The notes: a model not told the origin generated them from the letters alone. DNA of 64,000 nt from Zunongwangia sp. ESRF-bin46 (GCA_002631855.1 NTLF01000019.1:1-64000); one strand, 5' to 3'. Counted from the first letter of the stretch, positions 24,707 through 33,720 are shown. A program made the numbers and translations.

Positions 24707-26377
24707 TCAAGGGGTTATTGGTATTGAAATTATGAATTCCGTTCCTATATTTTGTTCAGTAGAAACACGTAAATCACCTCCGTGCGCTTTTACAATATCA
24801 TAACTCAAGCTCAATCCCAAACCGGTGCCCTGCCCTGTGGGTTTAGTGGTAAAGAAAGGTTGAAATATTTTATCCACAACGTGTTTGGGCATTCCGGTGC
24901 CATTGTCTTTTACTGAAATGGTTACACCCCCCTTGCCCCCCTCAAGGGGAGAAGTACTAATAGAAACTGTTGGTACATATTCCTTTTCTTTAATAACATT
25001 ATTTATTTTGTTAGCGCTTTTTAGATTATGATCAGTACAGGCACTTCGACTCCGCTCAGTACAGGCATAAAAAGCATTGGTGATTACATTTAAAATAACC
25101 CTGCCTATGTCTTGTGGGACGATTTCAATTTTTCCTATCGACGTATCATAATCTGTTTGTATCGTTGCATTAAAACTCTTATCCTTTGCCCGTAGCCCAT
25201 GGTAAGCCAAGCGTAGGTATTCGTCTACCAAGACATTGATATCTACAGCTGCTTTTTCGCCAGAATTGCTTCGGCTATGCTGCAACATACCTTTTACAAT
25301 ACCATCAGCACGTTTGCCGTGATGGTTTATTTTTTCAAGATTCTGAATCACATCTTTCGCTATAAAGTTTACTTCTTCCGTATCGCCTTTTGCCAATTCA
25401 TCAAGCATTTCTTGCAATAGCTCTTTGCTTACTTCAGAAAAATTATTGACGAAGTTTAACGGATTCTGAATCTCATGTGCGATACCGGCAGTGAGTTCCC
25501 CTAAACTTGCCATTTTTTCCGATTGTATCAACTGCTTTTGGGTTTCTTGCAGTTCGGTTAAGGTTTTTTCTAAGGTCTCTTTTTCCTTTCTTAGGTTTTC
25601 GGCCTGCTCTTCTGCTTTTGCTATATCCATAAAGCGACGGTACGCAAGTTCAAATACGTTTCTAAATCGCTTTAGTATTTCTAATTGCTCTTGCGTAATG
25701 GAATTATAGGTGGAAATACCTAAATGCCCCTCCCCTATGGAATACAGGTAAAAACATACCGAACGGGCCTTTAATAACTTTTCATCAAAGTTTGAAATAG
25801 TCGTTTTTCGCCACTCCATCCAATCTTCAAAATCTTTCCCTATTATTTCTTTTTGGTATAAAGCATCATGAGAAGCATCCAACTCATCATACAGGTTTTG
25901 TATAATGGGTGAGGTTTCATAACGTGATTCTTTAAATATTTCGGCACTGCCTTCCGTATAGACACAAATAAGATATAGCTCGTTTTCGCCAAGGTTTATC
26001 ACTACTTGTGCATTGCGCGTGTTACTGAAACCTAAAATAAATAGTTCGTTGTAGAGGGATTCTGCTACTTTAATAAGCTCATCAGATGTACGGATGGTCA
26101 ATGCCACGGCGCGCATTCGTTCTAGGGCAGCCTCTATTTCCAGTTCCTTGTTTTGGGCTTCAACCGCCTTTCTTTTTTTCTCCAGCTCTTCAATGGTTTC
26201 TTCTAACAAGGTGGCAGTGGTACGCTTTACCTTTTCGGTACGTTCCAGTTTAAATTCTGAAATAGTCAAGTCACGGTCCGTATCCTTGGCCGCTTTGGTA
26301 AGCGCATTTTTATCTGCTTCGGAAAACTGTTCCGACTGCTCTATATAATCCAGTATTTTTTGAAGATGCTGGTTCAT
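24707..26377 (-). CDS. Sensor histidine kinase with one GAF-like module
   Basis: About 556 residues from ATG 26377, which overlaps the FIST gene stop (ATGA). A charged coiled coil (1-80) leads into one sensor module (about 82-258, beginning IEAALERMRAVALTIRTSDE), homologous to the modules of the 1401-residue kinase, then a linker coiled coil (255-290), phosphorylated H301 in AGIAHEIQNPLNFVNNFSEV, and an ATPase domain with NAFYAC, DNGTGMP and GTGLGLS. There are no membrane helices. The ATPase domain contains CTERSRSAC and PLEGGKGG, encoded by inserted repeats at 25034-25067 and 24923-24952. It probably arose with the 1401-residue kinase by duplication of the module and core, since their cores are nearly identical. 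It may be the kinase coupled to the FIST protein. Confidence 0.9.
   Translation of the reverse strand: MNQHLQKILDYIEQSEQFSEADKNALTKAAKDTDRDLTISEFKLERTEKVKRTTATLLEETIEELEKKRKAVEAQNKELEIEAALERMRAVALTIRTSDELIKVAESLYNELFILGFSNTRNAQVVINLGENELYLICVYTEGSAEIFKESRYETSPIIQNLYDELDASHDALYQKEIIGKDFEDWMEWRKTTISNFDEKLLKARSVCFYLYSIGEGHLGISTYNSITQEQLEILKRFRNVFELAYRRFMDIAKAEEQAENLRKEKETLEKTLTELQETQKQLIQSEKMASLGELTAGIAHEIQNPLNFVNNFSEVSKELLQEMLDELAKGDTEEVNFIAKDVIQNLEKINHHGKRADGIVKGMLQHSRSNSGEKAAVDINVLVDEYLRLAYHGLRAKDKSFNATIQTDYDTSIGKIEIVPQDIGRVILNVITNAFYACTERSRSACTDHNLKSANKINNVIKEKEYVPTVSISTSPLEGGKGGVTISVKDNGTGMPKHVVDKIFQPFFTTKPTGQGTGLGLSLSYDIVKAHGGDLRVSTEQNIGTEFIISIPITP
24923..25067 (-). repeat. Pair of palindromic repeats inserted in frame in a second kinase gene
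   Basis: Positions 25034-25067 encode ERSRSAC on the minus strand and contain CACTTCGACTCCGCTCAGTA on the plus strand. Positions 24923-24952 hold CCCCCCTTGCCCCCCTCAAG and encode LEGGKGG. They lie at the same two points of the ATPase fold as in the adjacent kinase. Confidence 0.7.
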
Positions 26378-27534
26378 TCTTTTTCTTTTAAGGCTACCCA
26401 ACAACAGGCACCAGAATGATAGTTTTGTTCTCCCTCTGGGGCTCTTCCATATTCCCCATATGTAAAGAAGCCAGCCATTGGGGCGTTCCACACATCGGCC
26501 AAGCCTTCATTTTCAACCGAGACCAATGGTCCTAAAACCGGCGGCCTGCCAGCACATGAGAAAATAATAAGGGCATCGGCATGCGTATCATTTTCTTTTT
26601 TAAAGGCGCTTGCCTTATCTATTACTTCTTCGGCAATATCAAAATCGGGTGGCATGGTAAACCAAAACTCTGTTCCTTCCAGCATTTCTGAATCCATTTC
26701 AAGGGCATGCTCTGTATGGTCAACACTCAAGGGGCTCCGCAATGCAGTTTCGCCAGAGGCTCTTTTTACAATAAATGGGTAGTGAATGGATAGGTCTTTA
26801 AACATATTAAAACTCTCATCCCCCAGTTTTTCGGTATGACCCAGGTATTTATAATACATTTCGACAGCAGGTTTGTCGTCAATAGTATAGAGCAGTTTGC
26901 CTTTACTTTTGGTTACCCTTCTAGAAATCCCCATCGGTTTCCATCCGTTAATGGCCATTCCGTTGAGGGAAATTTTATCTGCATCAAGCGCAAGCGCAAC
27001 CATCCCAAAATCGGTTTCTTCATCATTGGTAAATACAAAAGATCCCGAAAAGGTCCAGTCGTCACCTGCCATCCCACCAAAGTAGATTCGATCGGGGCCA
27101 ATTATTTCATTAATGCTGTTTACAAAAGTCTCGCCATCAAAATATTCACCCTGAGCAGTCATTCCTGTACTACACATGATAAATGAAGGATTGCTGAAAT
27201 GATTTAAAGCTGCATTTGTTACGCTTGAAACGGTTTCTTTCAGGTTTTTACCGCTGCTATCCCCAAAAAGAATTTTATAATGTTCTTTTGGAAGTTCTAA
27301 AAGCAACAGAGCTATTCCGCCTTCGGTTTGCGTGCCGTTTATAAACTCCCCACAGGAAGTAGCACCAAAAACATCGATATTTTTGGAATTCAGCAGTTTA
27401 CAAACAGCTTTTCTGTCCTGCTTTACAGAAATGAACAGTATAGCAATTGTAGGTTTAAACCCATCTGACAGACTATTTTGTAATGCCTGTTTAATGGCTT
27501 CTATCGATGTACCTTGTAAAGACTTCGCTTTCAT
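26374..27534 (-). CDS. FIST-domain sensory protein
   Basis: The 386-residue soluble protein matches the FIST family (FIST N about 20-215, FIST C about 220-365), thought to bind small ligands, perhaps amino acids, in signal transduction. Visible marks are DVFGATSCGEFINGT, FIMCSTGMTAQGE, GPDRIYFGGMAGDDW and, at the end, ALIIFSCAGRPPVLG, MAGFFTYGEYGR and YHSGACCWVALKE. I chose ATG 27534 because the upstream 40 codons are not protein-like. It is the first gene of the seven-gene operon and overlaps the next kinase by 4 bp, so it is likely the ligand-sensing partner that controls that kinase. Confidence 0.9.
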   Translation of the reverse strand: MKAKSLQGTSIEAIKQALQNSLSDGFKPTIAILFISVKQDRKAVCKLLNSKNIDVFGATSCGEFINGTQTEGGIALLLLELPKEHYKILFGDSSGKNLKETVSSVTNAALNHFSNPSFIMCSTGMTAQGEYFDGETFVNSINEIIGPDRIYFGGMAGDDWTFSGSFVFTNDEETDFGMVALALDADKISLNGMAINGWKPMGISRRVTKSKGKLLYTIDDKPAVEMYYKYLGHTEKLGDESFNMFKDLSIHYPFIVKRASGETALRSPLSVDHTEHALEMDSEMLEGTEFWFTMPPDFDIAEEVIDKASAFKKENDTHADALIIFSCAGRPPVLGPLVSVENEGLADVWNAPMAGFFTYGEYGRAPEGEQNYHSGACCWVALKEKE

Positions 27535-28447
27535 AAACAAGTGTTTTAAAATCAAGCAACGTTCAATGGGGTAAAAGGGGGATATACTACTAGTGGGGAG
27601 TAATCTAAAGATAGTAAAAATATTCCTATGAATATTCCTTGATTTGCATGACACGTTAGGTGAAGCTACTAAATAGCCGCAGAAAAATAGAACGGTTTAG
27701 GACTAAGGCGTTTTAAATCTTTCCGAAGGGGGCAAAATGCTTACCGAAGCAAACCAATGCACTTGTCCTGTTCCGCTCCTTCCCCTTCCCTATTTTTAGC
27801 TGAATCTGTAGCATATACCCAAATAAAAAGAGCGAAGAAATACATACAAGGAAAATACAACACACCCCACACGAACCAATATTATAAACCAGGTTCTCTA
27901 GTGGTTTTCTTCGACTTTACCCCTAGTTTCCTTCGACTTTTATACGTAAAATGGGGGCTCATGTCGAACAAAAGTCGAAGAACACTCGAAGAAAACTGGG
28001 ATAAAACCCAAAGGAAACTTGGTTGTGGTTTGTGTGAAAACTGGGGGAAATATTATTGTAAGCTTAATAATTTATATGTTCATTTTTTCCATTGATGAAA
28101 AAACGAACCAAAAAAATCTAGGCTTACGAAACGGTATCTAAATTTATCATTCGGTGCCTAAATTTTAGGAACTCGCTTTACTACTCCTGCTAGGGTGAAC
28201 TAGTCATCTTGCTCAAACAGCCTAAAATTCTTAACGGCACTTTCATTTCAAATTTGACGATACCTTTTCGATAGGCCAAAGGCAGGATTTTTTAAAATAC
28301 TTCCTCATTGTGTAGTAATTAGCTGGAAAAAAGTAATAACTATATCATGTAGCCTAAATAACAAAAATCGCCCTACCCATTTGCAAATTAAGCCCATACC
28401 TATTATATTAGCCGTTCCCCTTTATATAATCTAACTAACTTAACCGT
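27535..28447. other. Intergenic region between the signalling operon and DUF6266 gene
   Basis: No gene is convincing in these 913 bases. A tandem repeat AATATTCC occurs at 27619-27626 and 27631-27638, 12 bp apart, upstream of the FIST gene and could be an activator site. An inverted repeat CTTCGACTTTT (27931-27941) / AAAAGTCGAAG (27970-27980), with further TTCGA words around it, could form a long hairpin. The remainder shows nothing that I recognise. Confidence 0.5.
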
Positions 28448-29089
28448 ATGGGAACACTACAAAATGGCCTCATGGGAGGCTTCTCTGGAAAAGTAGGTCC
28501 GATCGTGGGCGCTACTTGGCGAAACAAGAACATTATACGCTCGGCACCGCAACTTTCTAACAAACCCCGTAGCCAAGCACAATTGAGCAACCAAAGTAAC
28601 TTTGGGCTGGTAAGTACCTTTTTAGCGAAGTACCGCAGCTTTATCAACGCTTATTTTATACCCGATGCAGACGGCAAAGCGGCCTATGGCAGTGCGATGT
28701 CCTACCATAGAAAACATGCTACCGTACAAGAAGACGGACTGTATTATATGAACTACCCCAAAGTACTCATTAGCAAAGGCACCTTACCCGGCGTATTGGG
28801 CATCACGCTTACGTCCTTGCCCAATGATGGTTTACAACTTACTTGGGAGGATAACAGCGAGCAAACCCTCGCTGCCCCAAACGATCTGCTAACCGTAGCC
28901 ACATACGCCCCAGCGTTACATACCTTTTATTTTTTTAAAGCTTGTGCCGAACGCCAAAACACCACCGTACAACTTACGATACCCGCTGGTTTTACCCAAC
29001 AAAACCTACAGCTCTGGGCGACCTTTACCGACCAAGCAGAACACCCTACCGCAGCGACAAGTTGTTATGTTGGGGAAGTGAATGAATAG
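28448..29089 (+). CDS. DUF6266 family protein
   Basis: The 213-residue protein starts MGTLQNGLMGGFSGKVGPIV, then WRNKNIIRSAP and the SNKPRSQAQLSNQSNFGLVSTFL block, which is the signature of DUF6266. This family is known to me only from Bacteroidota, often in tandem copies, and has no assigned function. It has no signal peptide or membrane segment. The C-terminal half (about 115-213) is an Ig-like beta domain (LTSLPNDGLQLTWEDNSE, later LWATFTDQAEHPTAATSCYVG). Its base composition is visibly richer in G+C than the cassettes. It stands alone, with the nearest neighbour over 100 bp away. Confidence 0.85.
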   Translation: MGTLQNGLMGGFSGKVGPIVGATWRNKNIIRSAPQLSNKPRSQAQLSNQSNFGLVSTFLAKYRSFINAYFIPDADGKAAYGSAMSYHRKHATVQEDGLYYMNYPKVLISKGTLPGVLGITLTSLPNDGLQLTWEDNSEQTLAAPNDLLTVATYAPALHTFYFFKACAERQNTTVQLTIPAGFTQQNLQLWATFTDQAEHPTAATSCYVGEVNE

Positions 29090-29198
29090 GGAATTGAAAT
29101 ATTTGGGTATATTTGGGGGGAAGTTATCTCCCTTTTATAAAAGTATATAAACGTATTTCTGTTTATAGTTACAATACTTAAAATTTAATAAAATACTA

Positions 29199-29921
29199 AT
29201 GCAAAAACTTAAACCATTGAAAAAAATATTACTTATTGGATTTGGAATTACGCTTTTAATTATAGGATGTGGCGCGCCAGTTTCTTTTACTCGAACTGTA
29301 AAATTTAGTCCTAAAAATGATGAAATTACTACAACGTCTTCACTGAAAGAATATCTGGCAAAAAACCCAAGCCCAAAAATTGTTTTAAGAACAACTACCA
29401 GAGTAAACTCTGATAATGTGACGGAAAAAGAGCAAAATAATTATTTATATAATGCAATCGAAAGTGAATTATTGAAAAGCGGTTTCGTTGTACGAGACAG
29501 ACAACTTTTTGATAAAATAGTCACAAACGCTGATAACAATAATAATTATGAAAATCTTAAAGAAAAGTCTGATACCGATTTAATTATTGAATTGACAAAT
29601 TTGGACAGAAGCATAGCGTATCAAACTAATAAATATTATGACAGTAAAGGTAATGAGAGAACTTCAGCAATATTAGCAAATAAAACATATTATGGTGCTA
29701 CAATAGAATTCAAAGTGATAATGATAAGTACCAACGAATTTGCTGGGATTTATAAATTTAATTATGTGCCTTGTATAAATGGATGTGATTACGGACCAAC
29801 ACGAAAACAAACTCGCCAAGAATTGGATAAATCAGAATCGTATGAAGCTGTAGAAGAAGATAAGCTTATCAAGTTTGTAAAAAATGCGACTAATCAGTTA
29901 GTATCTGAGATGAGAAGCTAA
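29199..29921 (+). CDS. Lipoprotein, CsgG-like in outline
   Basis: The 240-residue product has a type II signal peptide (KKILLIGFGITLLIIGC, lipidated C24, then GAP). The mature part contains IVLRTTTRVNSD, LYNAIESELLKSGFVVRDRQLFDKI and SDTDLIIELTNLD. The order, a dissociable-looking beta strand, a helix ending in 'VRDRQLFDK' and an ELTNLD strand, recalls the periplasmic fold of CsgG-type lipoproteins, which is an inference from pattern only. No partner gene is adjacent. The stop is followed by about 170 bases without a gene. Confidence 0.65.
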   Translation: MQKLKPLKKILLIGFGITLLIIGCGAPVSFTRTVKFSPKNDEITTTSSLKEYLAKNPSPKIVLRTTTRVNSDNVTEKEQNNYLYNAIESELLKSGFVVRDRQLFDKIVTNADNNNNYENLKEKSDTDLIIELTNLDRSIAYQTNKYYDSKGNERTSAILANKTYYGATIEFKVIMISTNEFAGIYKFNYVPCINGCDYGPTRKQTRQELDKSESYEAVEEDKLIKFVKNATNQLVSEMRS

Positions 29922-30090
29922 ATGTAAAAAGTAATATGGCAAGAAATATATAATCCAAATTTGGGAGGTTTAATTGTGAAAGAATTTATTCGATATTACT
30001 GATTTTCGTGATTAATCTTAAAATAATAACTTATAACTAGTGATTGATGGTATTATGATACCATCAAGAATAAAAACTTAATTAAGGTTT

Positions 30091-32142
30091 ATGATTAAAG
30101 AGAAAGCTATCACCTATAGTTTATTAGCGCACATTCGAAATACTGGAACTCTTGCAAAAGGACCAATTGATATTTTTATTCCTTTAATAAAAAGAGTTTT
30201 GTCAGAAATGAATTACAGAGGAGTTTATGAAGGGAAAAGCTTATTAGAAATTCAAAATGTTGCTAAAGAACTTTATTCAATTGATTTTCCCATTCCTGTT
30301 TTAAAGAAAATACTCAAGGAAATTGCTAATGACTTGAATACAAATGAGGAAACGGCTTTCTATTTATATCTTGATGGTTCCTTTAGCATTAAAAAATATG
30401 TTTTTTCAGATTATGAAGATATAATTCAAAAGAAAAAATCTTCAATAGATGAAATAGAAAATTTGTTTAAAAGTTTCTGTGAAACATCAGAAATTGAAGG
30501 CAAAAAGCCAGAATCAATTTTCAATTTTATTGAAAAAAATAAGTATAATCTTTCAAAATATATATCTAATAGTGATGATACTATTAACGAAGACCATACT
30601 ATCGAAGCCCAATTTGTTGATTATTTTAAAAATATCCCGTCTGTATACGAAGTAATAAAAAGTATTTATTTAGGGTCCATTATAGCTGGATACATAGAAT
30701 ATAATTCAGATGATAAAAAAAGAGATATTGAATTACTTTTAGATACAAATTTTATAGTTGGTTTAATTGATTTAAACACACCAGAATCTACTCATACCTG
30801 TAGAACGTTAATAGAAATTGCAAAGCAACAAGATTTTAAAATAAGGGTTTTAAAAATTACAATTGAAGAAACTCAAAATTTGTTGCAAACCAAAGCAAGG
30901 TACTTTGATAAATCATTTTTACAGAAAAAAGTAAATCCTGAAGATGTCTACAACGCTTGTGATAGAAAAAACTTAAAAAAAATAGATTTAGAGAGAATTG
31001 CAGATAATTTAGAGCCTACAATTGAAAAATTTGGTATTAGTACAATTTATCAAAAAAAATTAGAAGGAGAAGCAAAGACTGGCGATGATTATTTAAGACT
31101 CAAAAATGTAAGAAACTCAAAAAAAGCTGCTTTACATGATGCAATTGCTCTTTTGCATGTAAGAAAAGCCAGAACTAAAAGAGTGAGAGATTTTGATAAA
31201 GCTAACGCATGGTTTGTTAATAATTCAATATCGAGTGAAAATGATAGTTATTTTTTAAATAAAGGCTATTTACCTGAAACTATAAAAGCTGATGACCTTT
31301 TAAATATTTTATGGTTAAGTAATCCTAGCGTAAACAAAAGTATTGATGGCGGAGATTTAGCCGATATCGGTTTGACATCAATTATCTCCTTAACCTTAAA
31401 CAATAATCTTCCTAAGTCAAGAATTCTAAGAGAACTTGACGATAACATACATAAATATGCTAAAGAAGAAATCAGCGATGCAGATATTATTAGAGTAGCA
31501 ACAAGAATTACAAGCAAACAGCTGAAGGATATAGAAAGGTTAAATGTTCTTGCCGAAAAAGACAAAGAAAGCTTTGTAAAAAGACTAGAGGAAGAAGCGT
31601 CAAAACAGAAAAAAATTGAAGAATCCCGTCAAAAAAAGCTTGAAGATTTATTTAGACATTTTACAACTAAACTTGATAGTTTAGAAAAGAAACAAAAAAT
31701 TTATACAGAGAAGGAAAAAAAGATAGATTTAATACATGAAGAAAAATCTAGCTCTGAAATTAAAGTTTCAAAACTTGAAAAGGAATTGATTTACCAAAAA
31801 AACAAAAATAGAGCTATACAAAGAAACATGTGGATTTCAAAAAAGATTAGAAAGTGGCGACTTAAATCTTGGGGAGAACTATTACTATGCCTTTTAATTT
31901 TTGGGGTTTTTATTTTGATTTTATTAAGATCTGCTAATTGGAGTATGGATAAGTTGAATTCAGATATAAATGAATTATCAAATAATATTATATTCTCTGG
32001 TTTTTTTACAATTTTCTGGACTATTGTAACTATAATTTATGTTCGTGGGTTGTATGATAAATATAGAAATCAAAGCAATATTTTAAGTTTCAAGAATAAT
32101 TTAGATATCCCTAAAGAATATAAAGACATAAAGTCTCTATAG
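30091..32142 (+). CDS. PIN-domain protein with C-terminal membrane anchor
   Basis: The 683-residue protein has an N-terminal helical region (1-205), a PIN-like nuclease domain (about 212-385; LLLDTNFIVGLID with D218, ITIEETQ with E259/E260, LHDAIALL with D350 and DFDKANAWFVNN with D369), a middle domain (385-470), a long coiled coil (about 480-595) and two membrane helices (about 598-617 and 632-652). PIN domains are metal-dependent RNases, and the acidic set is complete. A membrane-anchored PIN nuclease of this size is not a VapC toxin (those have about 130 residues). It could be an RNA-cutting defence effector or a membrane-linked RNA-decay factor. It has no partner gene: the lipoprotein upstream ends 170 bp away. 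PIN assignment is good; the biology is open. Confidence 0.75.
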   Translation: MIKEKAITYSLLAHIRNTGTLAKGPIDIFIPLIKRVLSEMNYRGVYEGKSLLEIQNVAKELYSIDFPIPVLKKILKEIANDLNTNEETAFYLYLDGSFSIKKYVFSDYEDIIQKKKSSIDEIENLFKSFCETSEIEGKKPESIFNFIEKNKYNLSKYISNSDDTINEDHTIEAQFVDYFKNIPSVYEVIKSIYLGSIIAGYIEYNSDDKKRDIELLLDTNFIVGLIDLNTPESTHTCRTLIEIAKQQDFKIRVLKITIEETQNLLQTKARYFDKSFLQKKVNPEDVYNACDRKNLKKIDLERIADNLEPTIEKFGISTIYQKKLEGEAKTGDDYLRLKNVRNSKKAALHDAIALLHVRKARTKRVRDFDKANAWFVNNSISSENDSYFLNKGYLPETIKADDLLNILWLSNPSVNKSIDGGDLADIGLTSIISLTLNNNLPKSRILRELDDNIHKYAKEEISDADIIRVATRITSKQLKDIERLNVLAEKDKESFVKRLEEEASKQKKIEESRQKKLEDLFRHFTTKLDSLEKKQKIYTEKEKKIDLIHEEKSSSEIKVSKLEKELIYQKNKNRAIQRNMWISKKIRKWRLKSWGELLLCLLIFGVFILILLRSANWSMDKLNSDINELSNNIIFSGFFTIFWTIVTIIYVRGLYDKYRNQSNILSFKNNLDIPKEYKDIKSL

Positions 32143-32511
32143 CGAATAATGCATAATTGTAATCTTTATTTTTAGCAAAATTGTTAAAAGGGATAATCCT
32201 ATTTATCTAAAAATAAAATCGACAAATAAACATTATTAAAATAATAATCTCCCCATTTTTGCAACCCAATTGAATATACAATATCTCAAACCGTGAAGCT
32301 ACGTTATTGAGAGAAAAGTATTGTGGGTAGCGAACCGTAATGATATACCCAAAAAAGGGTATTGTTCAAAATTTATATTTACAGTAGTTTTGTTGCCTAT
32401 ATACCAACCTTTTATATAAAACAATAGCAAGGCTACTAGCTGTCTCAGCTATGCTGTTTTGTATTTATATACAGAAGCCTTTCTAGAAAAAACAGGAGCA
32501 ATAAAAGTACC
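32143..32511 (+). promoter_or_regulatory. Leader region with promoter and hairpins
   Basis: A TTG (32362-32364) and a -7 element TAGTTTTG (32385-32392), 20 bp apart, form a Bacteroidota promoter for 32512, leaving a leader of about 110 nt. ATACCC-AAAAAA-GGGTAT (32345-32362) is a perfect hairpin overlapping the -33 area. The 16-nt word TTTTGCAACCCAATTG at 32257-32272 recurs at 33215-33230. No gene is seen in the gap. Confidence 0.6.
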
Positions 32512-33090
32512 ATGAACATCAAATTTTTAACCTTACTATTATTTTTAATGGCCCTACCTGTATGTTCACAAGTGGGGATAAACACAACAGAACCACAAGC
32601 TGCTTTAGATATTACTGCGTCCTCTGAGGGGGTATTAATTCCTCGTATTGAATTAACCGACACTGCTACTCCAATAGATACTCCCACGGTATCTGAATTG
32701 GTCTATAATACGGCTACGCAAAATGATGTGACACCTGGTTTCTATTACTGGGACGGAGGATTATGGGTTTCATTATCAGGAACTTCAACCAATGAGCTAG
32801 AAGATTGGCAAGCTGCTACGTTACTGTCCCCTTGGGTTAATACGGGAAATGGTTTTTCTACGGTTAGGTACTATAAAGAAAATGGCCGTGTATATCTTTC
32901 GGGAAGAGCAAGTGGGGGTTCCCATGGTGATTACGTATTCTTTTTACCAGAAGGATATCGACCTGATGCTACATTAGCAATACCTCTTCTAGGCGACGAT
33001 CATCTTTATATTGATAGCTCAGGTCAAGTACGATATTTTGGTTTTAAAAATCTCGTATTTTTAGATGGTATCTCTTTTCGGGTAGATTAA
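32512..33090 (+). CDS. Secreted protein with 'VGINTT' head domain
   Basis: The 192-residue product has a signal peptide (FLTLLLFLMALPVCSQ, cleavage after residue 19) followed by VGINTTEPQAALDITASSEG, VLIPRIELTDTATP and SELVYNTAT, ending the head with FYYWDGGLWVSLSG. It has the same head as 13790-15256. The remaining 90 residues (AATLLSPWVNTGNGFSTVRY, YLSGRASGG, VFFLPEGYRP) resemble the tail of head-fibre or C1q-like beta domains. It is single and well expressed by the look of its promoter. The function is unknown; surface location is inferred from the signal peptide. Confidence 0.75.
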   Translation: MNIKFLTLLLFLMALPVCSQVGINTTEPQAALDITASSEGVLIPRIELTDTATPIDTPTVSELVYNTATQNDVTPGFYYWDGGLWVSLSGTSTNELEDWQAATLLSPWVNTGNGFSTVRYYKENGRVYLSGRASGGSHGDYVFFLPEGYRPDATLAIPLLGDDHLYIDSSGQVRYFGFKNLVFLDGISFRVD

Positions 33091-33217
33091 CAGTAGCCTA
33101 TATATACCAATAGTATGCTTTTACGTAATTCTAGTTTGTTATTATCAAATTAATTTAAATGAGTCCGCACCCATATAACGTATAGTAGGTTTTTTTAAAG
33201 TTTCTAATAAAATCTTT

Positions 33218-33252
33218 TGCAACCCAATTGCACTCCTTATTCCCTATATTTG
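33218..33252 (+). promoter_or_regulatory. Promoter with metal-type operator for the efflux island
   Basis: TGCAA-CCCAA-TTGCA (33218-33232) is a perfect 5-bp inverted repeat just upstream of the -7 element TATATTTG (33245-33252). Its place between the promoter elements suits a repressor such as the Fur-family protein at 39604. The GTG start at 33257 lies 5 bp beyond the -7 element, so the mRNA would be leaderless or nearly so. Confidence 0.6.
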
Positions 33253-33256
33253 TTAC

Positions 33257-33568
33257 GTGAAAGTTTTGGCAGTCATATTATCTATTTACTTTTTGGGGCT
33301 CAACGTAGTGCCCTGTAGCGATACGGCCCCTACCCAAGACGACACACAAATTGAGGTGGTCAGTACCCAAGACATCGACCACGAACACCAAGATAGTGAT
33401 GATTGCACCCCTTTTTGTCAATGTCACTGTTGCCACGTCCATACGCTGGATATTGGTGCCGCGGCCTTTGAGCCCATCGACCTAGCAATCTCAGACCATA
33501 TCTTTTTACACTTTGACAGTTTGGGAGAAGACATTCCCCATACCCTACTCCAACCGCCTCGCGGATAA
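33257..33568 (+). CDS. Small secreted Cys/His-rich protein (DUF6660-like)
   Basis: The 103-residue product starts at GTG with MKVLAVILSIYFLGLNVVPC, a signal peptide followed by SDTAP, and then a Cys/His-rich stretch DDCTPFCQCHCCHVH (about 48-62). Proteins of this kind, DUF6660-like, stand before Cus/Czc efflux genes in flavobacteria. The Cys/His cluster suggests metal binding in the periplasm. The gene lies 308 bp upstream of the CusA-like pump in the same orientation and shares the promoter at 33218-33252. The short distance from promoter to start leaves no room for a leader. Metal specificity is not visible. Confidence 0.75.
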   Translation: MKVLAVILSIYFLGLNVVPCSDTAPTQDDTQIEVVSTQDIDHEHQDSDDCTPFCQCHCCHVHTLDIGAAAFEPIDLAISDHIFLHFDSLGEDIPHTLLQPPRG

Positions 33569-33600
33569 GAAAGGGGTTTTACATATCTAAACATACATTT

Positions 33601-33720
33601 TAATGTCCGGTCGAGCGCAGTCGAGACCTCAGTGGCAGTTATGGATTGTTAGTTCTCGACTGCGCTCGAACTGACAACCGACTGCGCTCGAACTGACAAC
33701 CGTCTCCAATCGAACAGACA
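33601..33720. repeat. TCGACTGCGCTCGA-type dispersed repeats
   Basis: The core CGACTGCGCTCGAACTGACA occurs as a direct repeat at about 33657-33676 and 33679-33698, and in the opposite sense at 33611-33624 (CGAGCGCAGTCGA). Together they can form a hairpin. Related words occur at 39480-39575 and inside two kinase genes. The rest of the 307-bp gap, 33569-33875, holds nothing else I recognise. Confidence 0.8.

Noticed and set aside
26836-27186. Plus-strand open frame inside the FIST gene
   Set aside because: It is a shadow of the FIST coding sequence, with no family resemblance.
27757-28095. Open frame of 112 codons on the plus strand
   Set aside because: Composition is not protein-like, it covers an inverted-repeat region (CTTCGACTTTT/AAAAGTCGAAG) and has no recognisable motif or promoter.
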